Source of the DNA: Stictocephala bisonia
Lineage: Eukaryota; Arthropoda; Insecta; Hemiptera; Membracidae
Direction of reading: 5' to 3'
DNA length: 64,000 bases
Assembly: GCA_035578905.1 (NCBI GenBank)
Contig: JAQJVL010000103.1
Coordinates: forward strand, 1,903,947 to 1,967,946
Positions within the stretch are counted from its first letter, which is position 1. Each line of letters starts with the position of its first letter. The notes beneath the pieces were generated by a model. The model ran no database searches. It was not told the origin of the DNA and worked only from the letters and a program-made list of their open reading frames with translations. Positions 31,986 to 45,091 of this stretch are shown piece after piece. Position numbers and translations under genes: made by a program.

Positions 31986-32358
31986 TTGTACATCGAACTT
32001 TTTGTACATCAAAAAAAGGCTGTAAGAATAATCCGTTCACTTCCTCGAAACCACACTTGTAAAAACACCTTCAAATCCTCAAAATTATTAACATTCCCTT
32101 CAATTTACATTTTGGAAACCTTAAGTTCTGTTAAAAGAAATTTTCCACTTTTTTTTCATCCAACAGAACTCCCGTTATCAGCTCCGAAACAATAACAATT
32201 TACAAATTCCAGCTCACTACACATCTCTTTTCAAAAAACACCTTCTCTATAATGAGACAGCTCTCTACAATAAACTTCCCAATGACCTTAAGCTGGAACC
32301 AAATTATGACAAATTCAGGAAAAAACTTAAACATGTTTTACAAGAGGGAAGGTACTAA
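31986..32358 (+). pseudogene. Reverse transcriptase C-terminal pseudogene
   Basis: Frame 1 (31986-32195) gives HQKKAVRIIRSLPRN, then 'CKNTFKSSKLLTFPSIYILE' and HPTELPLSAPKQ-stop. A 1-bp frameshift near 32180 then restores LQIPAHYTSLFKKHLLYNET, YNKLPNDLKLEPNYDKFRKK and LKHVLQEGRY-stop (32356-32358). QKKAVRII, LTFPSIYI and YNKLP are landmarks of the C-terminal domain of jockey/CR1-type reverse transcriptases. The palm domain is missing, so it is a dead fragment. Confidence 0.8.
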
Positions 32359-32586
32359 AGCGTCCGGGAGTTTCTGGTTGGTGGAGTAGCCTAGTTTTGT
32401 TTTAAAGACATAAAATTATACTGATGAAGTTTCCAGTGCTATTTCAGCAACTTATCTTGCATGACAAGTAATAGTTTAATCTATTTAACAGTTACACTTT
32501 TAAAGTACCTCTTAGACTTAGCGAATGCAATGTATATTTGTTAATTTTTTGGCTGAATAAATAAATGAAATGAAAAATGAAATGAA
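31986..32586 (+). mobile_element. 5'-truncated non-LTR retrotransposon
   Basis: Reverse transcriptase tail (31986-32358), then a 3' UTR ending GAATAAATAAATGAAATG with an (aaatg)n short-repeat tail near 32560-32586. The C-terminus and the 'gtccgggagttt' word after the stop resemble the element nested at 61128-61709, so the two belong to related families. No target duplication identified. Confidence 0.7.
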
Positions 32587-33429
32587 CACGTGATAAATAA
32601 ATTGATTTATTTAACATTCATTTTTTTATACGTGCAAGTTTGTATAGATCTTATCTTGAAGTGAAAATGGACGACTCATTTTCAGCTTCAGGCACCAGTT
32701 GCATTTTACATTTTTAATATACAAAAACCACAGGTTTGTGCTGCAGTATCAAAATGAAATTATTTACTTTCTTTTACTGACTCTTCTTCATGAGTTAAAC
32801 AAATGAAATTTTTAAAAGTGGATTTTGAATCGGCTTCAAGCAGACCACCAGCCTGCTATAATCCAACAGAGCTGCCGATCAGTGCCGTTCACAAGAGTTG
32901 CACATGCATGCTCTCTTTCCTCCAACTGGAGGTAATTTTAAAAGGTAAGATGGCTTTAACTGAGGTATCTTGTCAACTGTGGCCAAAAATTAGAGAGTTA
33001 GAACCAAAATGGCCTAATACCTAAAGCCCCCTTACATGGTCGATTCCGAAGCAATGGCAGTTCTCGGCGTAGAACTGCAAAAAAATCTTGTCTTGGTCTG
33101 TCCCTGGACTTTTTATCTGAGGAGGGATCGGACACCACTATCAAAACAATATTAGTGAAGTTGAACGTTAAAAAACAGGAATCAAATAATAATTCTCTCC
33201 GTGAGGGTTTACTAATAAAAATATTGCTGATTAAGAAAAAGAGGATTAGTACTGTCTAACGATAAACCGTGATACTAATGATTCATAAATTTTTATTTTT
33301 ATGCAACATCAAAGGAATGCATGTACGTTTCACCAACAGCAGCCCACAATACAAATCTGGTCAGCACTCAGCATAGACCGGTTTGCAAATGAAAGGGAAA
33401 ATGCGAACAAGGCCGTTCATTGAACGGAG
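32587..33429. other. Mixed stretch with a transposon-like end at 33022
   Basis: CTAAAGCCCCCTTACATGGT 'cgattccg' (33021 onward) resembles the start of the GC-rich island at 15625 and may be the end of a related DNA transposon. Otherwise no gene is seen. The open frame at 32803-33024 has no recognised domain. Confidence 0.35.
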
Positions 33430-35341
33430 AAACGTAGACTAGACAGAGTGCGGGTCAAACCACACGATAACAATATAAACGATCTCTCTTGTCCCCGCTA
33501 CTGTTCACTAAAGGTACGAATTGGACCATTAAGGTCCAGAATGGGGAGATTAGGCAGAATGGGGGTCAAACCTCATGATAACACTATCTACGAACTCTCA
33601 AGTTCACGTTTCTGTTCACTAAAGGTATGAACTGTCACATTAGAGGTTACAATTGAGATAACTAGACAAAGTGAGGGTCAAACCTCATGATAACACTATC
33701 TACTAACTCTCAAGTTCACGTTTCTGTTCACTAAAGGTATGAATTGTCACATTAGAGGTTACAATTGAGATAACTAGACATAGTAAGGGTCAAAACCTCA
33801 CGATAACACTATCTACGAACTCTCAAGTTCACGTTTCTGTTCACTAAAGGTATGAATTGTCACATTAGAGGTTACAATTGAGATAACTAGACATAGTGAG
33901 GGTCAAAACCTCACGATAACACTATCTACGAACTCTCAAGTTCACGTTTCTGTTCATTAAAGGTATGAATTGTCACATTAGAGGTTACAATTGAGATAAC
34001 TAGACATAGTGAGGGTCAAAGCCCCACGATAACACTATCTACGAACTCTCAAGTTCACGTTTCTGTTCACTAAAGGTATGAATTGTCACATTAGAGGTTA
34101 CAATTGAGATAACTAGACATAGTGAGGGCCAAACCTCATGATAACACTATCTACGAACTCTCAAGTTCACATTTCTGTTCACTAAAGGTATGAATTGTCA
34201 CATTAGAGGTTACAATTGAGATAACTAGACAGAGTGAGGGTCAAAACCCCACGATAACACTATCTACAACTCTCAAGTTCACGTTTCTGTTCACTAAAGG
34301 TATGAATTGTCACATTAGAGGTTACAATTGAGATAACTAGACATAGTGAGGGTCAAAACCCCACGATAACACTATCTACGAACTCTCAAGCTCACGTTTC
34401 TGTTCACTAAAGGTATGAATTGTCACATTAGAGGTTACGATTGAGATAACTAGACAGAGTGAGGGTCAAAACCTCACGATAACACTATCTATGAACTCTC
34501 AAGTTCACGTTTCTGTTCACTAAAAGTATGAATTGTCACATTAGAGGTTACAATTGAGATAACTAGACAGAGTGCGGGTCAAAACCTCACGATAACACTA
34601 TCTACGAACTCTCAAGTTCACGTTTCTGTTCACTAAAGGTATGAATTGTCACATTAGAGGTTACAATTGAGATAACTAGACAGAGTGAGGGTCAAAACAT
34701 CACGATAACACTATCTACGAACTCTCAAGCTCACGTGTCTGTTCACTAAAGGTATGAATTGTCACATTACAGGTTACAATTAAGATAACTAGACAGAGTG
34801 AGGGTCAAAACCTCACGATAACACTATCTACGAACTCTCAAGCTCACGTTTCTGTTCACTAAAGGTATGAATTGTCACATTAGAGGTTACAATTGAGATA
34901 ACTAGACATAGTGAGGGTCAAAACCTCACGATAACACTATCTACGAACTCTCAAGTTCATGTTTCTGTTCACTAAAGGTATGAATTGTCACATTAGAGGT
35001 TACAATTGAGATAACTAGACAGAGTGCGGGTCAAAACCTCACGATAACACTATCTACGAACTCTCAAGTTCACGATTCTGTTCACTAAAGGTATGAATTG
35101 TCACATTAGAGGTTACAATTAAGATAACTAGACAGAGTGAGGGTCAAAACCTCACGATAACACTATCTACGAACTCTCAAGTTCATGATTCTGTTCACTA
35201 AAGGTATGAATTGTCACATTAGAGGTTACAATTAAGATAACTAGACAGAGTGAGGGTCAAAACCTCACGATAACACTATCTACGAACTCTCAAGCTCACG
35301 TTACTGTTAACTAAAGGTATGAATTGTCACATTAGAGTAAC
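33430..35341. repeat. Satellite array, 113-bp unit, about 17 copies
   Basis: GGTATGAATTGTCACATTAG recurs every 113 bp (33736, 33849 and so on). Each unit includes GTGAGGgtcaaaaCCTCAC, which can form a 6-bp hairpin. The first two units (33430-33625) are strongly diverged. The right end stops abruptly after 'cacattagag' at about 35336. Unit-to-unit variation is low in the centre (e.g. gacatagtg / gacagagtg, gttcacgtttc / gctcacgtttc). Confidence 0.95.
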
Positions 35342-36425
35342 TCCACATTAAGTTCCAGTAAGAGTAACTTTCTTTGTTTATTATCTGTATGTTTTTTATT
35401 ATTTTTTTATTTTAAAGGGTCTGAACTCAAAAACAGTCTTACAGCGTTGTAATTTTACAGAGTTACGTGTCTAATTAGCAGCGAACTATTTGCGCTTCAA
35501 TACAAAAATCTACCTTTAGTTAAAAATAGTGGCATTTAAAATGAGATACAAAACGTACATTTTGAAAATGTCTAAACCAACGGAGATATTTTCATTCAAG
35601 TAAAATATTAGATACTAATCATAAATAAAACCATGTAAAATTGCAACGGTGTAGCTGAAAAGTGTTTGAATTATGACGTTTTACAATAAAAACCCAATCT
35701 GAACTATTCGGAATAAACCATATGCCTAGTATTAAAGGAACTTTTTTGTTTATTTTAACCTTTTCTTCCATATCACAAAGTATGTTCATACATTTTTAAC
35801 ACGCTGTTTTATATTTGTATCTACAGTGGCAGGCAGCCATTATACTAGATTAATTCAGTACTTTGATTCTGCATTGGTATAGAAAAACAATCGCATCGGT
35901 TGTTCAACCCCTGTCGCTGTGAATAATAGAAGACAAAGGGTTCAATAAACAATATGTAAATACGTTTAAAATGTACTACCACTAAAGATTAGAATTAAAA
36001 TATATCCATCGTTATAAATATTATACAATAAAAATGTCCATAAATATTTTAATTTGGTGTAGAAAACTTAGTATAACAACAATTAATTATAAAAATTACA
36101 TTATATTATTATAAAAAGGATAAGGATGACATATAAAATTTCAATTAAAAAATGCATATATTATTCTGTATGGATATGCATATCAAATGAAAGCTGGTCC
36201 TGTTGGATCGGCGATGTACGAGCATGACTCACTTTGTTACACATGCTTTATACGAAACACATTTTATAAAATTAAGCCTATCAAATTTTTCCGACTTGAT
36301 TTGTGTAAGCTTTTGCTGGTCACTACTAATAATATTAAAGATTAATAATAATATTAAAGACACTATTAACCACTACTAACAACAACTATGATCTTAGAAC
36401 TTAGGCTTAAGTGGCTGGTGTCATA
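35342..36425. other. Unannotated A+T-rich stretch
   Basis: No supported gene or repeat; intron-like or intergenic. Confidence 0.5.
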
Positions 36426-36600
36426 GCTAGAATATACATTTTCAGGTGACAACCACGTCAAGTTATTATCTACAATATTTACAAGATAACCAGACGTTTC
36501 GCCCGTACTGTGATGTGGCTTCCTCAGTGGTTTCTCTGAAACTGTAAATATTGTAGATAGTACCTTGACGTGGTTGTTACCGGAAAATGTAGATTCTAGC
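36426..36600 (-). repeat. Foldback repeat with a CTGAGGA-hairpin-GAAAC loop
   Basis: Arms 36426-36482 and 36543-36600 are inverted repeats of about 58 bp with about five mismatches (gctagaatMtacatttt ... acaaccacgtcaag ... tctacaatatttaca). The 60-bp loop holds, on the minus strand, CTGAGGA-A-GCC-acatcacagtacg-GGC-GAAACGTCTGG (36490-36527). This word order occurs in Penelope-like elements and related repeats, but no reverse transcriptase is present to confirm it. Confidence 0.7.
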
Positions 36601-37629
36601 AACAAGTACGATAATTATAGCAAAACATCTGTAATCAGACTGAAGATTTTTGCCACCCTTGGAATGTAAAACAAAGTTAAGTGGTAAACACCTCATGCCA
36701 TTGCTATGTACGCATAATGTGTAGGAATACGAGGTGGGCGGTTGTTTACAATTATTTGGCATGTGGGATTTATTACCCTCAGGATTACCTGGGCTGGACC
36801 CTGCGCAACTGATGGAAGGGGGTTAGCAAACCCTTATGAATATTTAATTACGGTTAAGAATCCTGGGCAAATGATGGACGACCAAATCAGGAAACATTAG
36901 TAATGTTACCTGTCTCTGACGACTTAGGGGAATCGGACGGGAAAATGGTAAAAAAAATTCGATTTTTAATGTTTTTTATTTATTCTATGTTTCATCAGCT
37001 TAAATTTCATACCAATTATATAATCCTATGATTATTATTTATTTATTTATCATCTGTTTTAGAAAGCTATGTCAGGTGTATACACATAGGTATTATACAA
37101 CCTTATTGTATAATATAAATGTGATTTCCGAAAATGTAGTATTTTAGTACTTCGGTACACATATTTCAAAAACTACAAGATACATTAAAATAATTACTAT
37201 TTTATTTTATTCCCCTTGTTTGATATCATAAAATTAGTGGAACAATTTTTTCATATTTTAAATTATAATACTTTTTAATTGTTAAAAAATTAAAATAATG
37301 TTAAAATTTTGATATAATATTAAAAATTAAGGAAAAAATGTTCTGCGTGACTTACAAAATATTCATCACACTAATTTGAAAGTACAAATAATAATCATTA
37401 AAACAAAACAAAAACCATCGCTCTAGCTCTAATAGATTTTGAATTATGTGTACCACAATATGTATAAAATAAGCATGCGAAGTATTGGAGTGTCCGACCC
37501 CCCTTAGTTGCCGACTGAAAGTGTGTTTATTGTCTATTACTTGTTTTCAAGAATTTGGATTCGACGAAATGGTGTTAGACTCGAAAAGCACTAAATATAA
37601 ATTATAAAACTAAATATAAACTACTGAAA

Positions 37630-37860
37630 ATTTTATCTAAAATCTATTAAGGCAAAAGAAATAAAATAATCAACTATCTTAAAATTGAATGAGGTAACAA
37701 AACAAAATTTATCTACTAACTAAAAATTGAATGAGGTGACAGAAACTAAAATTATCTATTAACTAGAAATCGATTGATGCAAAATAAACTAAAATATTCC
37801 ATTAATTAACAATTGTTTGAGACAACAGAAACTTATATTTATTAGTTTAGTCCCATATCC
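37630..37860. repeat. Diverged 42-bp tandem repeat, about 5 copies
   Basis: ATTGAATGAGGTAACA and ATTGAATGAGGTGACA lie 42 bp apart (37684 and 37726), each followed by 'aaaattatctaYtaact'. Flanking units are more degraded. Confidence 0.65.
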
Positions 37861-38569
37861 AGTAGACTTGTGTAAAAACAATTAATCCCTTATTGTAAAT
37901 AATGGCAGTAATCAAAATGTTTAGTAAATAATCTAATTACATATTCCAAATAAAGTTTTTTGTAAATTAAATAACTAATTTTGTTTCTTATTTTTTTCTG
38001 TTTTATTTACTAACTGAATGGTTTCCAAAATTTGAAATATGAAACCATCAGGCAACAACAAGAGAACAAACTTTTAATTACGCTTTGTAAATGAAACTAT
38101 AAAAACCCACCTCTTTGGTTTAATGTGAAGATTAATATAATGGAAGGAATAAATTTAATTAAAATAAATATGAAAGATGATATTGTACAAGGCCTAGTAA
38201 ATTTTATGTATAAATCTGAAACATTGTTTTAATAACGTAGACTATAATTTATCCTTGTTCGTGTCTTGATTTTTAAAAGCAATTTTTTTCTTAAATTACA
38301 GTGCAATATGGTCTTTAAACATCTTATTAAAATATTAAATCAAATTGAAACCCTCTTTTAAGGAAACAAACAGAGGTAGTATAAAAGTGTTTTTGATGAG
38401 TTTAAAAATGTATATAGCACTGGTTTAGTTTTGTATCACAAGAAAGTAAAACGAGTGTAAATATATTCGTCAAAATTAATTATCCACTTTGTGATATCCA
38501 TTTTAATTTTATTCACATTTATTTTATGAATCAAGAACAACGTGCAACACTTTAACTTAGTCTCATTAA

Positions 38570-38640
38570 TTACTGGTGTAATGGTCTCAGAATATGTAGG
38601 ACAAGTTCCAGAGTTCGAATCCCGATTGAGCTAACAGATA
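38570..38640 (+). repeat. tRNA-like SINE head (family B)
   Basis: TGGTGTAATGGTCTCAG (box A-like) and GAGTTCGAATCCC (box B) are 30-35 nt apart, followed by 'gattgagctaaca'. The 'ggacaagttcca' and 'gagctaa' words are shared with 52296-52375. Not a full cloverleaf. Confidence 0.5.
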
Positions 38641-41251
38641 GAGTTTTTAAAGTATAAAAAATTTGCGGATCACATAACAGAGGCCCATTTAAAAGCAATA
38701 TTATGAAATATTATAAATAAAAATGTAACCCAGTTTCGACCAAGGTTTTTTGTTTATTAGGTCTTGCAGTTTACACAGACATATATTATTAATAGGTTGA
38801 CATGAAATAAATGCATTACTGCTATTTGAAAGGTGAGAATGGAAATTTACGATAAGTTTTCTGAATTTTGAAAATACTAGAGTTTTAGGTTAACAAAAAT
38901 ATATAGTAATCTGTATAGCACGCAAATTTATCATTATTGTGTGTTCTGTGTAATATTGCAATGTTAATTTTTTTTAAATCGGTATATCCCACAGATAGCT
39001 TGTGTAGAATGGGTTATGGTAAATAAATATCACCAACTTATGATATAAACACATAAAAAGATATAATTCTTGGCAAGATCTAAATTATTTTAATAAAGTG
39101 TTTAACCTTTATGAACGTTTCTATAAGTTGTTTATAAAATTAAAATATATTAACACGGCTTAGTGTAAACTTTAATTCATTACGGTATGCAATTTATAGT
39201 AATCGTATATAAATAAATAATTTAAAAAATATTAAAGGTAAATACGAAAACTTTAAAGGTCAACATTAGAACAACACTTTCAAAAATAGTCATACTATTA
39301 AAACTCATGCTACCTGACTTAAACTTAATAATGAATATCAATTTTTTTTAATTTTTATAAAATATTTTGTGAATTTAAAAATCATCATAACAATAATCAT
39401 CACAAGAGTAATCATTTTCGACAAACATCAAGACATCTTAAAAAATCAATGAATATAAACAAAATATAAAATAGGAAATATAAAATCACCCTAAATTAAA
39501 TGAACATATACTGTGGCCAAAATTAAGTATAATTAATTCAATAAGATAACTATTGCAATAGAAGAAACATAAAAAAACTTCTTGTATGTTTATAGAACAC
39601 ATTTCGCAACCAAGCACAACATTACATTTAATGTACACATCTATTATTGAAAACGAAATTAGAAAAAGTATTAGTATATAAAAAAAATGTTAATGGTAAC
39701 TAAATGATAATATATTAAATATATATTATGATTTTATCAAGTTGTTATTTAAAAAGTGTTTGTTACTTTCATTTTGTTTAATCAATAATCTGTATTAACT
39801 TAAATTATAATTATTTATTTTACTAAAATGATTGAAAATAATTTTAGACATTAAATTGAAATATATGCAAAAATATTTTTGATTGAGTGATAGCAAGCTT
39901 ATTTTTTAATATTATTTATCTATTAGAGTAAACTGTGAGGCAAAGTAAAAAAATAATTGTTTATGAGTTTTAGGTTTTTACACATCCCACAGAGTTAGCA
40001 ATTTTACGATCATGACCACTCCTCTAATTTGCAACATTGTTTATAAGAAATGTTTTTATTTTCATCATGTTGAATTTTTGTTATACTCGTATTTTTATTT
40101 TTTTATTTCTTAATTGAGCTTCTAACTTGTCAATACCCTACTCCATCCGAGTTTAAGTTCATAATTTTCGCTATGCACCCCCTCCCATATCTCTTAATTT
40201 TTACTAGTATCACCCTTAATTCTATTCCTACATGGCTTACATCATATCAATCCTCCCTGGCACTCATTTCCCTCCTACCTCATAAATAAATATATTACAC
40301 AGTAAATCGAGTCCTACAAGCGCAGGTTGAGTGATGATGAAAGTGTAAGTGTGTAGCCATAGGTGAACGAGTGTAGAACGAGGTAGTGAGAGTGAGAGAG
40401 AGAGAGTGTCTGTAAAGTTATCTCACAGGTCTAACAAGGAGAGGTCAACGTCACAGCTGTGTGTTAAGTGGAATCCATATAATGTACACAAACTAAACTT
40501 AACAATAATATAACGAATAGCAAAACAATTCAAAGCGTTTAAATACAAGTTAATAAACAAAAGATAGACTAAAAAAACAAAACAAAAAAAATACACACAA
40601 ACTTAAAAATACTAAACTGTAATATTTGTTGTCGATAGAATGGAATAATATATATATAGTTAAATATTAAACATAAATCATTAAACAAGAAATTATCATA
40701 ATGCAATACAAAAACAAATAAAAAATTAGTTCCAAAAATAGTTGTAAACTAACAACAACTCTGAAAATACTTAAAGACACTCATTAAAACATGAATACTC
40801 ATACTTTAATTAATTTTTATGAAGGATTTTATAATATGTTGAAGAATAGTGAGTTACTCAGTTTGTTTACTTTTTTCTTCAAATAATTAAAGAAAAGCAC
40901 TTGGTTTTCTCGTTGATATTGTTGAATTTGTCCTTATTATTTTATTCTGCATTATTAGAATTTTCAAATAATATAGAATAATCTACTGCATTGCATTTTC
41001 CTCAATGACTATTGATGGGATTATATAAATAAATAACATAAAAAAATAATATGTTATCTACAATTAAAGAAGTAACAATCTGCATTGTAAGAAGTAAATT
41101 AAAAAATTAAAAATAGAAATAACTTTAAATTTTAAAACATATCAATTTCTTTTAAAATATTAGTAATTTAAGACAAAAATTAAACTTTACATATAAAAAT
41201 TTGTCCTACGAAAGAGGGATGCTTATATGGATAAAAATCTGAGGAAGTTAC
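38641..41251. other. Long very A+T-rich stretch
   Basis: This is extremely A+T-rich, without open frames or recognisable repeats. Such sequence would fit a long intron, but there is no proof. A short GA-rich run (gtgagagtgagagagagagag) lies near 40385-40406. Confidence 0.45.
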
Positions 41252-41413
41252 CTTGTGGTATTGTGCTTCCAAGAGGTGTGATCCTGTCTAGAGGGGGAGG
41301 ACCGCAGAACACTCGCGATCACTGGGCGAAGAACGAGAAGACTGAGTGTTGGGGAGAGGCGAGTCCTGGGACAGACGTCCTGGGACCCTGGAGGGGATAT
41401 AGCGGATGCATCC
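41252..41413 (-). other. Candidate exon in a GC-rich island
   Basis: A GC-rich island in A+T-rich DNA. On the minus strand a plausible acceptor (GACGTCTCAG|GGATGC at 41413/41414) and donor (ACAAG|GTAACT at 41252/41251) delimit 162 nt. One frame is open throughout (starting DASAISPPGSQDV). A second frame gives GCIRYIPSRVPGRLSQDSPL and later a stop, and would suit a terminal exon. The plus strand also has a 71-codon frame over the same interval. No domain is recognised, so this may be an exon, a UTR or merely a GC-rich repeat. Confidence 0.25.
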
Positions 41414-41814
41414 CTGAGACGTCAGGTACAATGTCACCATAAGATTGAGATTAATATTCCAGTGGAATATGATCCAAAACAATATGCCCTCGATCTTTAC
41501 CTGGCACTTTCAGAGCTCTTGGGTGTTCATAAAACATAAATACGAACGATAAGTTACTGTTAAATAATGTCTTAATTATGTGCAATAATTAGAAGAAATA
41601 ATAAAGGCGTAAACCATAGTAAAAAATACAAAAATATACATTTTATTATTGTTGCTGTTTATCGTTGATGATTGTTAAAACTAACCTATGAACTTGAAGG
41701 AGACGTTTTTGGAACTCAAATAAACAGAATTAGACAGATTTCTTGTTTCATATTGTAAGCAGTGATATAATGGAACACATTAAGAAAAATGCATGTGTAA
41801 CATTATAAGGATGA

Positions 41815-42075
41815 GTATTCCTCGGATAGGAGAAGGATACAGAGAAGAAAAAGCTGTATCTGAAAAATATCCTTACAAATTCAAACACCACTATGTCTAA
41901 GGGTGAGTCTCCTTAGACACGAGAAGGATGCAAAGCAGAAAAGGAATATTTAAAAAAAAATATCTTTACATATGTACAAACGCTAGTGCGTAAGGATAAG
42001 TGTACATCGGACACCATAAGGATACAGAGAAGAAAAAGTATATATTTGAAAAGTGTCCTTACCAGTGTATAGACC
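41815..42075. repeat. Diverged 92-bp tandem triplication
   Basis: AGAAGGATACAGAGAAGAAA (41831), 'agaaggatgcaaagcagaaa' (41922) and 'ataaggatacagagaagaaa' (42016) are spaced 91-94 bp. Each is followed by an A-rich block and 'atatccttac' or a variant. Confidence 0.75.
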
Positions 42076-44120
42076 GGTATATATACATTTGAAAAATATA
42101 TTATTTTATATGTGAAAAAATATGAACAAAACTTAAGGCTGGTTAAAAACTGTTACTATTTAATTGGTTAGTAGTGTTTGAGATTAAGTTAAGTGTAAAC
42201 AAAATCTTACTGTTGTTTGTTTTCAAATGATAAAATATCATTCAGCGTAGCCATGGAAAATACATATTTTATAATCGTTTTAGATTAATCAACATTTATA
42301 TATATTTCATGAAATTACGAAAATTTTAAAATTGTAATCTGTATCAATTTTATATAATATATTTTTTTTAACAAAGCTAGTTTTATATTTTTAAACATAA
42401 CATTTTAGTTTGTGAAGTCTGGAAGGTACCTGGTTTTTTAGTTCAGGAGTGCAGCCTTCATTAGAAGGCCCTTATGCACCATCTTCTCCATAGTATTAAT
42501 ATATACATTCACTTTTTCACCATGCTAATTTGTGATAAAATATTACAACTAAACTAAATTTAATGGTGTTTTACCATACAAGAAATGTTTTGTATTTTCA
42601 TTCTTAACGTAGAAGTAAAAGAGAATTGGCTAAAATATCAACAAAACATCCTTGTTTTGAATTTATTTTACTTTCAGCCTTCCATTTTCTTTTGCCCAGT
42701 GCTAGATGTGAAGAACCAGGGAAGAAAGGTAGCCCAAATAACCTATTACTATTAAAATCTGTAATAGAAAAAATATTATTTCAATTTTTAAAGCTCTTCT
42801 TATTGGAAAATTGTATAATTTGTAGTAATGAACTGCAATATTCCAATAATTTAAATTTTTTTAAATGGGGCCTTTAATTTCAAAAGACGCAACTGATACA
42901 AAATTAAATATTTTTACGTGTTTTAAATAATAGAGTTTAAATAAATGTTAAGGATGGATAAATTAATATAATACTGTACAAAGACAAATAATATAATATA
43001 AAATGATTAAAAAATAAATGAAATATGTATAAATATAAAATAAAAGTTAAATGTATAAAGACTCTAAAAAAGGGAGCATTTTGAAACAGGCCAGGTTTAT
43101 TGTTTACAAGGTTGTTTTCATTTTTCTTAATTTTATTGTGTTCATAATCATCCAAACAAGTATTGTTATTTACTTCTTTCAATAAATTAATTTTAGAAAA
43201 AATGTGATTTATTTCAATAGCATGTTTAGCTATTGCTAATTTTTCGGATTTGTTGTACCTGAAATTTTTTAAGTTTTCGTGTGGTCTGGTTTTTAATTTT
43301 CTTTATTTTGTCTTATATTCACAATAATTACAATTTATCTCGTATATTCCAGATCTTCTCGAATTTTGGATTTTGAAGAATATTTGGTTGTCAAATAAAA
43401 ATGTAAATGTATGCATGTTTTTTTATGTTCTTGACATATTCTGAATACGATTTTTCTTCTGGTTAATTGAAATTTGATTGAGTCCATTAAATTGTGCTAA
43501 TTCTTTAATTTTTTAAAATGTATTTTAAATATTTTTCTTCATTAAGTGGAGTGTTCAATAATCTATGAATTAGGTTGTTGCAAATTAATATTGTTTGAGA
43601 ATGAGGAGTGGAATAAAGAATATTTTGGAATAAACCTGCAATTGGTTAGTCTGATGATGTATTTGGCAACGACAGACCTCATTTAAAAAAAAAATTAAAC
43701 TATTGGAATATTGCAGTACATTTCTACAAACTATATAAAATAATAATATGTTTTTCATACTTCATGGTAAGATAGTGAAAATCATTAGTTGTTGATGCTT
43801 GATCTACAGGCTAATCGTTTCTGCTTGGCTGTTAGGTATTTACAAAAAAAGTAAAAATAAATAGCAATAAATTAAAAAAAAATACTGTTACAGAATCATA
43901 CAGAGGCATTAATATAGTAGTTTATACACAAAACTTTAGTAGAATCATGCACATTGGTATAAGTCACTCGAATACATTCATTGATGTTCATAGTTTTTGG
44001 AGACTTTAACGCTCGGTTGTAAAGCATATAGAAGTAGGCTACTGTTCTGTTATGCGACACATCATACAACGCAAATAATTTTAATACAATGTATGTAAAA
44101 AGTTTAGAATTATTATGGTG

Positions 44121-44154
44121 ACCAATTTCGGTCAATAACGTTTACTATTCTCAG
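44121..44154 (-). repeat. CTGAGAA-hairpin-GAAA motif copy
   Basis: On the minus strand CTGAGAATAGTAAACGTTAT 'tgaccgaaattgg' keeps the order CTGANGA / pairing arms / GAAA seen at 25218, 36490, 48757 and 51686. The stem here is weakened. Confidence 0.5.
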
Positions 44155-44495
44155 ACTTGAGGTATTAATAAGGAATTAATATGCTCTTAGTAATTGTACT
44201 CTTATTATTTGTACATTTTGTATTCATACTGTAACAAATTTGTGTTGTCCATCTGTTTTGTATTTCTACCAACATGTAGTTAGCACGATTACGTATTATT
44301 TATACCAAACTACTATAAGTAAGAAAATACCAATAGTTATCGAATCGATTAATAAATGTAGTATTGATATTTATATCAACCTTTCTTTTATTTGTTTTAC
44401 TGCTATTATTTTATTCGTAATGCTTATTGTTGCAGGCAAACTAGACTCTTCATTTAGCATTATCCTTTACCACGAGAACAATACACTTGGAAACA

Positions 44496-44609
44496 ATGGC
44501 TCGTAAACAGAGGCTTTCTTTCGGCGATAACAGTCTGTCGGCTACTTACTGCAGGTCTAATGACTTAATATCTGTGAGTGAGAAAGTGTGGTTAAGAGCC
44601 AGTATTTAA
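44496..44609 (+). other. Short open frame with a strong start context
   Basis: ATG in the context AAACAATGG (A at -3, G at +4) opens a 37-codon frame starting MARKQRLSFGDNSLSATYC. A consensus-like splice donor (TCT|GTGAGTGAG) lies inside it at about 44573/44574. It could be a first coding exon on the plus strand, but nothing downstream confirms it. Confidence 0.15.
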
Positions 44610-45091
44610 ACCAAAGCTTATTGGATAATTTTGAAGATTTTGACACCAAAATTTAATTTTTTATATCCACAACTAAGCACGGCAATATTTTACATACATC
44701 CGAATTAAATTATTATTAACTTGAAATAAGTTTGTGATTGTTGCAAATGATATGCTTGCCCTATTTTTGATAAACGTTTTAAGATAAGTTTCGTTAGGAA
44801 TCACGGCTTTTCAAACGCATTTTATATCAAAATTGTATTTGAGTGATTCAATATAACATTAAAAATAAATTGTGATTAAAATTAAGGTGATTGGTACTGT
44901 ACTTAGTTAAATAGTTATGGCAATTTTTTGTTATTTATGAGTTATTTTACAAAACCACTTTGAAAAATATGAAATATCTGTTACTTTTCTGCGTCGTTCC
45001 ACAAAATTAAGCAAATTTTATTTATTTATTTTTTTTTACTTGTTATCTAAAATCCATATAATAGTTTTAACAATGTCAAAAAATTACTCTG

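Larger units (their letters stand above)
41414..45091. other. A+T-rich stretch with small features
   Basis: It holds a diverged ~92-bp triplication (41815-42075) and the motif at 44121-44154, both listed separately. At 42698 there is a pyrimidine-rich acceptor-like run (TTTTCTTTTGCCCAG) with a GT 29 nt later, but no coding evidence. Confidence 0.4.

Noticed and set aside
32803..33024. Second copy of the reverse transcriptase tail (NPTELPISAVHK resembles HPTELPLSAPKQ at 32.16 kb)
   Set aside because: Similarity is limited to about ten residues, with no further landmark on either side; likely chance.
33430..35341. CRISPR-like array (regular repeats)
   Set aside because: Repeats are directly tandem, with no unique spacers, and the sequence is eukaryotic.
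42626..42877. Secreted protein with a signal-peptide-like start
   Set aside because: The frame starts at TTG rather than ATG, is A+T-rich, and the hydrophobic run coincides with a pyrimidine-rich acceptor-like tract.
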